From JAGTVG01 sp942491935 (GTDB lineage: Bacteria; Bacteroidota; Bacteroidia; Cytophagales; Cyclobacteriaceae), in NCBI GenBank assembly GCA_942491935.1, contig CALOCZ010000068.1, positions 248,001 to 312,000 of the forward strand: a DNA stretch of 64,000 nucleotides. The letters are read 5' to 3'. Both the position numbers and the translations under genes were made by a program. The notes beneath the pieces are model-generated. The model had not been told where the DNA came from. It saw only the letters and a list, made by a program, of their open reading frames with translations, and ran no database searches. Positions within the stretch are counted from its first letter, which is position 1. Each line of letters begins with the position of its first letter. This document shows positions 1-7,686 of this stretch, piece after piece.

Positions 1-393
1 TTGAGGATGGACCAATGGATCACCATAAATTTCAGATGTGGATGCAACGAGTATAGTTGCACTTTTGGCCTTAGCGAGACCAAGCAAATTATGAGTTCCC
101 AGGGAACCTACCTTTAAGGTCTGAATAGGTATTTTTAAATAATCAATTGGTGAAGCAGGAGAGGCAAAATGAAGGATATAATCAAGTTTACCAGGTACAT
201 GAACAAAAGAAGAGACATCATGCTCGTAAAAAGCAAATTCTTTTAATTTGAATAAATGTTCTATATTCCGGAGATCCCCGGTTATCAGGTTATCCATACC
301 GATCACTTCAAATCCCTCGTGAATAAATCTGTCACATAAGTGTGAGCCAAGAAAGCCTGCAGCTCCCGTTACCAATACTCTCTTTTTAGTCAT
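1..393 (-). CDS. UDP-glucuronate decarboxylase (UDP-xylose synthase), C-terminus cut by window edge
   Basis: The first 131 codons of an extended-SDR nucleotide-sugar enzyme are present; the rest lies beyond base 1. The product begins MTKKRVLVTGAAGFLGSHL, giving the NAD-binding GxxGxxG loop at residues 10-16. TSEIYGDPLVHPQ near residues 119-131 is the signature of UDP-glucuronate decarboxylases, which convert UDP-glucuronate to UDP-xylose; the catalytic YxxxK lies off the window. The ATG overlaps the 3' end of the upstream ugd by 8 bp, so the two are translationally coupled. The pair gives UDP-glucose to UDP-glucuronate to UDP-xylose for surface polysaccharide. A different NAD-dependent epimerase is the alternative. 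Confidence 0.85.
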   Translation of the reverse strand, partial: MTKKRVLVTGAAGFLGSHLCDRFIHEGFEVIGMDNLITGDLRNIEHLFKLKEFAFYEHDVSSFVHVPGKLDYILHFASPASPIDYLKIPIQTLKVGSLGTHNLLGLAKAKSATILVASTSEIYGDPLVHPQ

Positions 394-1699
394 GAATCTC
401 TTTTCTTCCTATGCTAATATAATTAAATCCATATTTTCTCATGGTATCAAGCTCATATAAATTCCGTCCATCAAATATCACCCTGTTTTTCATAAGTGAT
501 TTCATCCTGTCAAACTGTGGGGTTCTGAAAACCGGCCATTCAGTAACTATTAACAGAGCATCCGCATCCTTTAACGCCTCATATTCATCCTTACAAACAA
601 CTACTTTGGGCAGTGATAAATTTATTACATTCTCAGAAGCTTCTGGATCATAAGCTTTGACCAGGGCCCCTTCTTTGACCAATTCTTGAATATTTGCAAG
701 TGAAGGTGCTTCCCGAATATCATCTGTGTAGGGTTTAAAAGCTAATCCCCAAACAGCAATCGTCTTTTCTTTCAGGTCCTGATTAAAATATGTTTTTATT
801 TTTTGGATCAGCTTTATCTTTTGGCTTTCATTTATAGACATTACAGCATTCAGGATCTTAAAATCGTAATTTGCTTCATCAGCTGTTTTAGCCAAAGCCT
901 GCACATCTTTGGGGAAACAACTCCCACCATAACCAATACCGGCAAAAAGGAATCTCTTCCCAATTCTGCTATCGGTTCCAATACCCTTTCTGACCATATT
1001 TACATCGGCACCTAATATCTCGCAAAGATTCGCTACCTCATTCATAAATGTAATTTTCGTTGCCAGAAATGAATTTGCAGCATATTTTGTCATTTCTGCA
1101 GATCTTTCATCCATTATTAGTACAGGATTACCCTGTCTGACAAGAGGCGCATATAGTTCTTTCATTAAATCAGCAGCTTTTTCTGAGGAAGTGCCAATGA
1201 CAACACGATCCGGTTTCATAAAATCATCTACAGCGACTCCTTCTCTCAAAAACTCCGGATTAGAAACCACATCGAATTCAAAATTTGCCTTTTGGGATAC
1301 AGTATTTCTAACAAGTTCTGTCGTACCAACAGGTACAGTAGATTTATTAACTAAAATGGTATATTCTGATATTAAAGATCCAAGTTTTCCAGCCACATCT
1401 ATCACATAATTCAAGTCAGCTGATCCATCTTCATTTGGTGGTGTGGGCAATGCTAGAAAAATAACCGTTGATCCTTTTATGCCTTCTGCTAGATTTGTGG
1501 TAAATTTCAACCTGCCTTCCCGCTGATTCCTTTGAAAAAGAACCTCCAGGCCTGGTTCATATATTGGAATTTTACCGCTTATAAGGCTCTCCACTTTCCC
1601 CTTATCTATATCTATGCAGGTAACATAATTTCCCGTTTCGGCAAAACAGGTCCCGGTAACTAATCCGACATAACCGGTTCCTACTACAGATATCTTCAT
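386..1699 (-). CDS. ugd: UDP-glucose 6-dehydrogenase
   Basis: Cytoplasmic NAD-dependent enzyme oxidising UDP-glucose to UDP-glucuronate, a precursor for capsule and exopolysaccharide. The 437 residues are full length for the family. The N-terminal Rossmann loop is GTGYVGL (7-13). The catalytic cysteine is Cys261 in GYGGSCFPKD, followed by Lys264. The C-terminal UDP-binding domain contains VWGLAFKPYTDDIREAPS. It overlaps the downstream UDP-glucuronate decarboxylase by 8 bp, forming a two-gene UDP-sugar operon. It is divergent from rpsU, with about 170 bp between them. Confidence 0.96.
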   Translation of the reverse strand: MKISVVGTGYVGLVTGTCFAETGNYVTCIDIDKGKVESLISGKIPIYEPGLEVLFQRNQREGRLKFTTNLAEGIKGSTVIFLALPTPPNEDGSADLNYVIDVAGKLGSLISEYTILVNKSTVPVGTTELVRNTVSQKANFEFDVVSNPEFLREGVAVDDFMKPDRVVIGTSSEKAADLMKELYAPLVRQGNPVLIMDERSAEMTKYAANSFLATKITFMNEVANLCEILGADVNMVRKGIGTDSRIGKRFLFAGIGYGGSCFPKDVQALAKTADEANYDFKILNAVMSINESQKIKLIQKIKTYFNQDLKEKTIAVWGLAFKPYTDDIREAPSLANIQELVKEGALVKAYDPEASENVINLSLPKVVVCKDEYEALKDADALLIVTEWPVFRTPQFDRMKSLMKNRVIFDGRNLYELDTMRKYGFNYISIGRKEIHD

Positions 1700-1815
1700 G
1701 AGATTATTGTTTAAAAAGTAAAACTATTCCATCTCCACATTATTGTCATCCCTTTTATTATTTTAATTGTTAAAAGATGAAAAATGCGCCTGACAGGAAT
1801 TTTCCTTTATTTATT

Positions 1816-1844
1816 TTTGATTTCAGATAAGTTCATTACCTTTG
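1816..1844 (+). promoter_or_regulatory. Bacteroidota-type promoter of rpsU-xerC-hpf
   Basis: TTTG (1816-1819) and TACCTTTG (1837-1844) are 17 bp apart and match the Bacteroidota primary-sigma consensus TTTG / TAnnTTTG. The -7 element ends 28 bp before the rpsU ATG, leaving a short leader of about 20 nt. Confidence 0.7.
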
Positions 1845-1872
1845 CAGTCCGTTTCGAAATAAAAGTAAAAGA

Positions 1873-2067
1873 ATGATTATAATAAACGTTAAAGAAAACG
1901 AATCGATTGACAAGGCACTGAAAAGATTCAAAAAGAAATTTGAAAGAACTGGAGTACTTAAGGAAGTACGTGCAAGATCTTTTTATGAGAAGCCAAGCAT
2001 TAAAAGAAGAGCTGTTCGCATAAAAGCCGCATACAGGCAAAAAATGCAAACTGAAGAAAGTCAATAA
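1873..2067 (+). CDS. rpsU: Small ribosomal subunit protein bS21
   Basis: A 64-residue basic protein of the 30S subunit, normal length for bS21, with the typical core (IDKALKRFKKK near residues 12-22, then YEKPSIKRR). In Bacteroidota bS21 helps occlude the anti-Shine-Dalgarno end of 16S rRNA, and rpsU itself can carry an SD for autoregulation. Here the bases before the ATG are A-rich and show no clear GGAGG, so this is not visible. It is followed after 45 bp by xerC and then hpf; this order recurs in the phylum. Confidence 0.95.
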   Translation: MIIINVKENESIDKALKRFKKKFERTGVLKEVRARSFYEKPSIKRRAVRIKAAYRQKMQTEESQ

Positions 2068-2112
2068 TCCTTTACTTTTCGCAAAAAAATCATTAAGTTA
2101 GTTTTCCGTTGA

Positions 2113-3012
2113 ATGGTGGGAATATACTTGATGGTAAATTCATTTCTTAAATATCTGCAGTACGAAAAAAGATACAGTCAGCATACAATCACATCCTATA
2201 GTACTGACCTCGAACAATTTAGCAAGTTCATAATATTCCATTATCCCGACACTAAAATTGAAGCAGCTGATCATAAAATAATAAGAGAATGGCTCGTTTC
2301 CCTGATGGAAGAAAATAATAATCCAAGATCCATAAATCGCAAAATTGCTTCCTTAAGGTCTTATTATAAATTTCTTTTAAAACAACAAGTGATTGAACGT
2401 GATCCTACACTGAAAATCAGGGTTCTAAAATCCCCGAAAAATATTCCGCAATTTGTGAAAGAAGTAGATATCATCCGCATTCTGGATGAACACGATTACG
2501 GAGAAGGCTTTGAGGGCATAAGAGATAAATTGTTATTAGAGTTATTGTATGGCACAGGGATTCGGCTTGCTGAACTAATTAATATTAAGGAAAATGATAT
2601 TAATTATTATGATGAATCCATAAAAGTGTTGGGTAAGCGGAACAAAGAAAGAATCATTCCCTTATCAAAGGAACTGATAACCCTGATAAAAATATATAAT
2701 ACAGAAAAAAGAAAGAATTTCGCCACAAACGAAATTGATCATATTATCGTTACTAATAAAGGGAGCAAATGCTATCCTATGATGGTTTATCGCACAGTGA
2801 AAAAGTATCTGGATATTTTTACTACCATTGATAAAAGAAGCCCTCATATTCTAAGGCATACATTTGCAACCCATTTGTTAAATAAAGGTGCTGAGTTAAA
2901 TGCCGTAAAGGATTTACTGGGTCATACCAGTCTGGCTGCGACTCAGGTTTACACACATAATTCGCTTGAAAAACTCAAAAAGGTGTTTGATCAAGCACAT
3001 CCAAAAGCTTAG
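2113..3012 (+). CDS. xerC: Tyrosine recombinase XerC
   Basis: Site-specific tyrosine recombinase that, with XerD, resolves chromosome dimers at dif. At 299 residues it is full length. An N-terminal SAM-like core-binding domain (about 8-95) is followed by the catalytic domain. All catalytic residues are seen: Arg151 (GTGIRLAEL), Lys175, His245 and Arg248 (HILRHTFATH), His271 (LLGHTS) and the nucleophile Tyr280 (TQVYTH). The start is at 2113 or at the internal ATG at 2131, six codons later. Its place between rpsU and hpf, with no mobile-element genes nearby, argues for the housekeeping XerC and not a phage integrase. Confidence 0.93.
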   Translation: MVGIYLMVNSFLKYLQYEKRYSQHTITSYSTDLEQFSKFIIFHYPDTKIEAADHKIIREWLVSLMEENNNPRSINRKIASLRSYYKFLLKQQVIERDPTLKIRVLKSPKNIPQFVKEVDIIRILDEHDYGEGFEGIRDKLLLELLYGTGIRLAELINIKENDINYYDESIKVLGKRNKERIIPLSKELITLIKIYNTEKRKNFATNEIDHIIVTNKGSKCYPMMVYRTVKKYLDIFTTIDKRSPHILRHTFATHLLNKGAELNAVKDLLGHTSLAATQVYTHNSLEKLKKVFDQAHPKA

Positions 3013-3035
3013 TTTAATTATTAAATTTATTGGTT

Positions 3036-3335
3036 ATGAAGGTACAAATGCAATCTGTCCGGTTTAACGCTGACAAAAAACTTCTTGATTACATTCAAAA
3101 AAGAGTAGATAAACTCGACCGAATTTATGAAAGAATTACAGATGGTGAAGTTATCATGCGCGTGGAAAAGAATGATCACAGCATGAACAAAACGATTGAA
3201 TTTAAAATTAACATCCCCGGAGAACAGCTTTTCGTAAAAGAAAAATCCAGAACTTTTGAAGCTGCCACCGATAAAGCTATTGAAGCATTGAAACGCCAGC
3301 TTAAGAAGTATAAGAATAAAAAAATTGGAAGATAA
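3036..3335 (+). CDS. hpf: Ribosome hibernation promoting factor (HPF/RaiA family)
   Basis: A 99-residue single-domain protein beginning MKVQMQSVRFNADKKLLDYI. Members bind the 30S decoding and mRNA channel to inactivate ribosomes in slow growth. The length matches short HPF/YfiA without the C-terminal dimerisation domain of long HPF. The ATG at 3036 is preferred to an in-frame TTG two codons upstream. It lies 23 bp after xerC and is probably cotranscribed with rpsU, linking ribosome composition with ribosome storage. A hairpin terminator follows. Confidence 0.92.
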   Translation: MKVQMQSVRFNADKKLLDYIQKRVDKLDRIYERITDGEVIMRVEKNDHSMNKTIEFKINIPGEQLFVKEKSRTFEAATDKAIEALKRQLKKYKNKKIGR

Positions 3336-3347
3336 AATTGCCTATGA

Positions 3348-3385
3348 ATCTGTCTGCCTATATAACATGGCAGGCAGATCATTTT
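3348..3385. terminator. Bidirectional terminator between hpf and metK
   Basis: An 11-bp stem pairs 3348-3358 with 3369-3379 (one G-U pair) around a 10-nt loop and is followed by a T-rich run. It sits between the convergent ends of hpf and metK and can serve both. Confidence 0.7.
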
Positions 3386-4685
3386 ATTTCAGACCAAACG
3401 CATTCTTTACCTTATCTACATAATCCAGTTTTTCCCAGGTAAATAACTCTACTTCGATCTCTTTTTTTTCGATGATGCCGTTGTTGGGCCTCTCGAAACT
3501 CTTTTTGACAACTTTTGGCTCACGACCCATATGGCCATAGGCAGCCGTTTCCAGGTAAATTGGATTTCTTAGTTTTAGGTTTTTTTCTATTATTCCAGGA
3601 CGTAAATCAAAAATTTGCTGGATCTTTTCAGCTATTTTACCATCATTTTCTTTCACATGGCCAGTGCCATACGTGTCGACAAAGACGCCCATAGGTTTAG
3701 CGACACCAATGGCATAAGACAATTGTACCAGAATTTGATCCGCTACACCTGCAGCCACCAGGTTTTTTGCAATATGCCTTGTAGCATAGGCGGCCGATCT
3801 GTCTACCTTACTTGGATCCTTACCTGAAAATGCACCTCCACCATGTGCTCCCTTACCACCATATGTATCCACAATGATCTTTCTTCCTGTCAAACCAGTA
3901 TCTCCATGAGGCCCCCCAATAACAAACTTTCCGGTTGGATTTATAAAATAATTGATGTCACTATTAAATAGTTTTCTTATATCAGAGGGTAAATTTTTTA
4001 TTACTCTTGGTATGAGTATGTTGATAATATCATGTTTTATTTGATCACCCATTTCTTCATCAGCCCTTGCTTGACCAGCAATGGTATTATCTGTGGGCTT
4101 AATGAATTCATCATGCTGAGTAGATACTACTATGGTATCAATCCGTATAGGTTTATGATCATCTGAATATTCTATCGTGACCTGTGATTTTGCATCAGGC
4201 CTGAGATACTTAATTTCGTTATTTTCCCTTCGGAGCTTGGCCAACTCAATGAGTAAATCATGGGCAAGTGCGATAGGTAAAGGCATATAATTCTTTGTCT
4301 CCTTGGAGGCAAAACCAAACATCATACCCTGATCTCCAGCGCCCTGTTCCTCTTCTTTTCCCTTTTCCACACCTCGGTTAATATCTGAGGATTGTTCATG
4401 AATAGCAGAAAGAATTCCACAGGAATCACCTTCAAACATATAATCGCTCTTCGTATAACCAATCTTATTAATAACATTTCTTGCAATTTGCTGAACATCC
4501 AGATAGGTATTGGCCTTAACCTCACCGGCCAGAACGACCTGCCCGGTGGTTACCAGGGTTTCACAAGCTACTTTGGAGCCAGGATCAAAAGCTAAAAAAT
4601 TATCGACCAATGCATCGGAGATCTGGTCAGATACTTTATCAGGATGGCCTTCAGAAACAGATTCGGATGTAAATAAATAAGACAT
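3384..4685 (-). CDS. metK: S-adenosylmethionine synthase
   Basis: Makes S-adenosylmethionine from methionine and ATP in the cytosol. The 433-residue protein starts MSYLFTSESVSEGHPDKVSD; His14 of GHPDK is the ATP/metal-site histidine. The P-loop-like GGGAFSGKDPSKVDRSAAY lies in the C-terminal half. A longer frame runs upstream to 4727, but the -7 promoter element at 4708-4715 lies inside that extension, so the ATG at 4685 is the start. It is encoded alone, convergent with hpf. Confidence 0.96.
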   Translation of the reverse strand: MSYLFTSESVSEGHPDKVSDQISDALVDNFLAFDPGSKVACETLVTTGQVVLAGEVKANTYLDVQQIARNVINKIGYTKSDYMFEGDSCGILSAIHEQSSDINRGVEKGKEEEQGAGDQGMMFGFASKETKNYMPLPIALAHDLLIELAKLRRENNEIKYLRPDAKSQVTIEYSDDHKPIRIDTIVVSTQHDEFIKPTDNTIAGQARADEEMGDQIKHDIINILIPRVIKNLPSDIRKLFNSDINYFINPTGKFVIGGPHGDTGLTGRKIIVDTYGGKGAHGGGAFSGKDPSKVDRSAAYATRHIAKNLVAAGVADQILVQLSYAIGVAKPMGVFVDTYGTGHVKENDGKIAEKIQQIFDLRPGIIEKNLKLRNPIYLETAAYGHMGREPKVVKKSFERPNNGIIEKKEIEVELFTWEKLDYVDKVKNAFGLK

Positions 4686-4707
4686 AATATGGATTTTTTC
4701 TGATTGG

Positions 4708-4715
4708 CAAAAATA
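4708..4715 (-). promoter_or_regulatory. -7 promoter element of metK
   Basis: Read on the minus strand this is TATTTTTG followed by CC, a full TAnnTTTG match 23 bp before the metK ATG. No convincing -33 element is visible. Its position excludes translation start sites upstream of 4700. Confidence 0.55.
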
Positions 4716-4818
4716 TAACTTAATCACATTAAATGTATACTGGAATAAAAGAATAAATTGTAGGGTTTTTATTTTTACGAAATTTAATCGTTCTTAGAAT
4801 GAAAAATTAAATGCAGCC

Positions 4819-5598
4819 ATGAGTTCCTTTGAAAACATTCTGTTACACACTGAAGATCAAATAGCCACCCTGACGATTAACAGACCTGACAAGCTTAATG
4901 CACTAAATAAAGATACCCTTTTGGAGATAAAATGTGCCTTTCAAAAGATATGCCTGGATGAAAATGTTAAGGCATTGATAATTACTGGTTCCGGAGAGAA
5001 GGCATTTGTGGCCGGCGCCGATATTAATGAGATTGCTGCGCTTGATGAGTCTAATGCAAGGTCCTTTTCTGAGAATGGCCAGGAGATCTTCAGCTTAATA
5101 GAGAATTCTCGAAAACCGGTGATCGCAGCAATTAATGGATATGCCTTAGGTGGAGGATGTGAATTGGCTTTATCATGCCACCTTCGAATAGCATCACTTA
5201 ATGCCCAATTGGGATTGCCCGAAGCCTCCCTGGGAATATTACCCGCATTTGGAGGCACACAGCGATTAACACGTTTGATAGGCAAAGGTCTTGCCCTCGA
5301 AATGATGTTCACCGGAAATATGATCTCTGCAGAAAGAGGAAAAGAAATAGGTCTTGTCAACCAGATTGTCAATCATCCATCAGAACTTATCCCCGCTTGT
5401 AACAAAATTATAAACAAAATTCTCAGGAATGCCCCGCTATCTATTAGCAAGATAATATCAGCCTCAAACGCAGCCTATTCAAAAGATGGATATCTGGTAG
5501 AAACGGATTGTTTTGCTGATCTAATTAAAACCGATGATTTTACTGAAGGGACAAAAGCTTTTATCGAGAAGAGATCCCCGCAATTTAATGGATCTTAA
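4819..5598 (+). CDS. Enoyl-CoA hydratase/isomerase (crotonase) family protein
   Basis: A 259-residue crotonase-fold enzyme acting on acyl-CoA substrates. The oxyanion-hole segments are seen in FVAGADINEI (about 67-76) and NGYALGGGCELALSCHLRIA (about 110-129). Both acid/base glutamates of true hydratases are present, one in GGGCELA and one in LPEASLGILPAFGGTQRL. This supports enoyl-CoA hydratase activity in beta-oxidation or a related pathway, rather than a crotonase lacking a catalytic glutamate. It stands alone among fatty-acid genes, 12 bp before a flippase gene; the physiological substrate cannot be told from sequence. Confidence 0.88.
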   Translation: MSSFENILLHTEDQIATLTINRPDKLNALNKDTLLEIKCAFQKICLDENVKALIITGSGEKAFVAGADINEIAALDESNARSFSENGQEIFSLIENSRKPVIAAINGYALGGGCELALSCHLRIASLNAQLGLPEASLGILPAFGGTQRLTRLIGKGLALEMMFTGNMISAERGKEIGLVNQIVNHPSELIPACNKIINKILRNAPLSISKIISASNAAYSKDGYLVETDCFADLIKTDDFTEGTKAFIEKRSPQFNGS

Positions 5599-5610
5599 AG
5601 CATTTAATTA

Positions 5611-7131
5611 ATGGGCAGATTAACATCTCTGGTTAAAGAAACTGCAATTTATGGGGTATCCAGTATCCTTGGCAGAATGCTTAACTGGCTTCTGGTTCCT
5701 TTATATACTCAATATCTGCTTCCAGCCGAATACGGGATTGTTACTGAACTTTATGCTTATGCAGCTTTCCTGCTGATTATATATACCTACGGTATGGAAA
5801 CTGCCTTTTTCAGGTTTACCAATAAATTGGAAAATAAAAGACAATTTATCCTGAATCAGTCACAGGCATCTATTCTGGTCTCCAGTATTCTTTTTTCAAC
5901 ACTTTTAATCTCGTTTTCGACACCTATCATAAACTATCTTGAATATCCTGGGAAAGAAAAATACGTAATCTGGTTCAGTTTAATTCTTGCTATTGATGCT
6001 ATCATAGCCATTCCTTTCGCTAATCTTAGACTACAGCAGAAAGCCAAAAAGTTTGCCTGGATCAAACTTGTCAATATATTTCTTAACATCGGATTCAACC
6101 TGTTTTTTATTGTTTTATGTACTTATGTTGTAAATAAATCTCAGGAATCATCATTTAAAAATTTAATTACACGCTTTTTTGATCAGAACGAACTGGTAGA
6201 TTATATTTTCATTTCCAACCTTATCGCCAGCGGGGCAATGCTTATTATATTTTTAAAAGAAATAATTAAAATTCGCATTAAGTTAAACTGGGGTTTACTT
6301 TCTGAAATGTACAGGTACGCTTTCCCAATCATGATCATGAGCCTGGCAGGTGTAACAAATGAAATGCTCTCCAGAGCAGTCCTGAAGAAATGGTTGCCGG
6401 AAGGGTTTTACCCTGGATACTCAAACCAGGCGGCATTAGGGATTTTCGGTGCTGCTTATAAGTTATCAGTTTTTATGACACTTTCTATTCAGGCATTCCG
6501 GTATGCAGCAGAACCATTCTTTTTCTCAAGGGCTAAAGACAATGACTCCAGGGATCTGTTCAGTTCGGTTATGTTCTGGTTCATAATATTCGGAAGTTTC
6601 ATATTGGTGGTCATTGTACTTAATCTGGACATAATTGGATTTCTGTTTCTAAGAAATGAAGCATATTGGGACGGATTGATTGTAGTTCCTATTTTACTTA
6701 TTGCCAATTTATTCCTTGGGATATATTATAATCTTTCTATCTGGTTCAAATTAACCGATAAGACATATTATGGTACCTTGATTTCAATAAGCGGCGCAGT
6801 GCTCACCATCATATTAAATTACATTTTTATCCCTATCTGGGGCTACCTGGGAAGTTCACTAGCCACCCTTGCTTGCTATTTTTCAATGGTGGTATTTTCT
6901 TACTTTTTTGGGAAAAAACATTATCCGGTACCATACAAAATTGGAAAATATCTGTTCTATATAATACTGGCTCTAGTATTAACCTATCTGGGCTATAATA
7001 AGCCTGAAGATTATACAATAAAGTTTAAACTATATCAGTTTACATTAATACTGTTGTATGTCATCATTGTGGCACTTCTGGAAAGAAGACAATTGGGATC
7101 CTTATTTAAGAAAAAAAGGAATGAAAGTTAA
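5611..7131 (+). CDS. Polysaccharide biosynthesis flippase (MOP superfamily)
   Basis: A 506-residue inner-membrane protein with about 12-14 hydrophobic segments and the N-terminal pattern of Wzx/RfbX-like transporters (KETAIYGVSSILGRMLNWLL). Such proteins flip lipid-linked oligosaccharides across the inner membrane. No glycosyltransferase is adjacent, so the substrate is unknown; peptidoglycan or O-antigen intermediates are both possible. The last 11 bp overlap the start of dut, giving translational coupling. In the phylum this gene commonly lies next to dut and the downstream TPR/DUF4292/EnvC genes, so it may be a core envelope gene. Confidence 0.85.
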   Translation: MGRLTSLVKETAIYGVSSILGRMLNWLLVPLYTQYLLPAEYGIVTELYAYAAFLLIIYTYGMETAFFRFTNKLENKRQFILNQSQASILVSSILFSTLLISFSTPIINYLEYPGKEKYVIWFSLILAIDAIIAIPFANLRLQQKAKKFAWIKLVNIFLNIGFNLFFIVLCTYVVNKSQESSFKNLITRFFDQNELVDYIFISNLIASGAMLIIFLKEIIKIRIKLNWGLLSEMYRYAFPIMIMSLAGVTNEMLSRAVLKKWLPEGFYPGYSNQAALGIFGAAYKLSVFMTLSIQAFRYAAEPFFFSRAKDNDSRDLFSSVMFWFIIFGSFILVVIVLNLDIIGFLFLRNEAYWDGLIVVPILLIANLFLGIYYNLSIWFKLTDKTYYGTLISISGAVLTIILNYIFIPIWGYLGSSLATLACYFSMVVFSYFFGKKHYPVPYKIGKYLFYIILALVLTYLGYNKPEDYTIKFKLYQFTLILLYVIIVALLERRQLGSLFKKKRNES

Positions 7132-7552
7132 AATCGTTAATAAATCAAATAATCCAACTCCACAATATCAGACAAAATTATCTGCTGGTATGGACATACA
7201 TGCCTTTGTCGAAAAAGACATCTATATTAAACCCCTGCAGCGGATATTGGTCCCAACTGGTTTGTATTTTGAATTACCTCCGGGATATGAAGCTCAGGTA
7301 AGACCCAGAAGCGGACTGGCAGCAAAAGATGGAATTACAGTATTAAATACTCCCGGGACAATTGATGCAGATTACAGGGGTGAGATTAAAGTTATCCTTA
7401 TAAATCTTTCAAATGAAGAGTTTACCGTTAAGAATGGGGACAGAATCGCGCAGGTTATAGTGAGTAAATTTGAAAAAGTGGAATGGGAAAAAGTGGAAGA
7501 ACTTAAGGAATCAGGAAGGGAAGCAGGAGGATTTGGAAGTACTGGGACCTGA
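7121..7552 (+). CDS. dut: Deoxyuridine 5'-triphosphate nucleotidohydrolase (dUTPase)
   Basis: Trimeric dUTPase that hydrolyses dUTP to dUMP, keeping uracil out of DNA and feeding dTMP synthesis. The 143 residues carry the conserved motifs in order: SAGMDIHA, RPRSGLAAKDG, GTIDADYRGEIK, GDRIAQVIV and the P-loop-like C-terminal GGFGSTG. The ATG at 7121 is chosen over an upstream in-frame start at 7058 because the 21-residue extension lies wholly inside the flippase gene and has no family counterpart. Overlap with the flippase is 11 bp. Confidence 0.95.
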   Translation: MKVKIVNKSNNPTPQYQTKLSAGMDIHAFVEKDIYIKPLQRILVPTGLYFELPPGYEAQVRPRSGLAAKDGITVLNTPGTIDADYRGEIKVILINLSNEEFTVKNGDRIAQVIVSKFEKVEWEKVEELKESGREAGGFGSTGT

Positions 7553-7590
7553 TTCTTGCATTTTCTTTTAAACTGATAAATTGATTTAAA

Positions 7591-7622
7591 TTTAATATTC
7601 TAATTAGTAAAGGTTAATTTTG
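7591..7622 (+). promoter_or_regulatory. Promoter of the TPR-DUF4292-EnvC operon
   Basis: A full -7 match, TAATTTTG (7615-7622), with a weak -33 element TTTA (7591-7594) 20 bp upstream. Transcription would begin near 7629. An in-frame GTG at 7624 is therefore excluded and the ATG at 7687 is supported. Confidence 0.55.
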
Positions 7623-7686
7623 TGTGTGTTCAAAAAAAAACGAAACCATTAAATCATTTAACATAGTTCCCCTCAGGAATACCTTC

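Noticed and set aside
2113..3012. Tyrosine recombinase as an integrase of a mobile element
   Set aside because: It lies in the conserved rpsU-xerC-hpf cluster with no att repeats or cargo; housekeeping XerC fits better.
4941..5372. 143-codon minus-strand open frame inside the crotonase gene
   Set aside because: Antisense shadow of a well-conserved coding sequence; composition does not resemble a real protein.
7624..7686. GTG start giving the TPR protein 21 extra N-terminal residues
   Set aside because: The -7 promoter element ends at 7622, so this codon lies before the expected transcription start; ATG 7687 yields a proper signal peptide.
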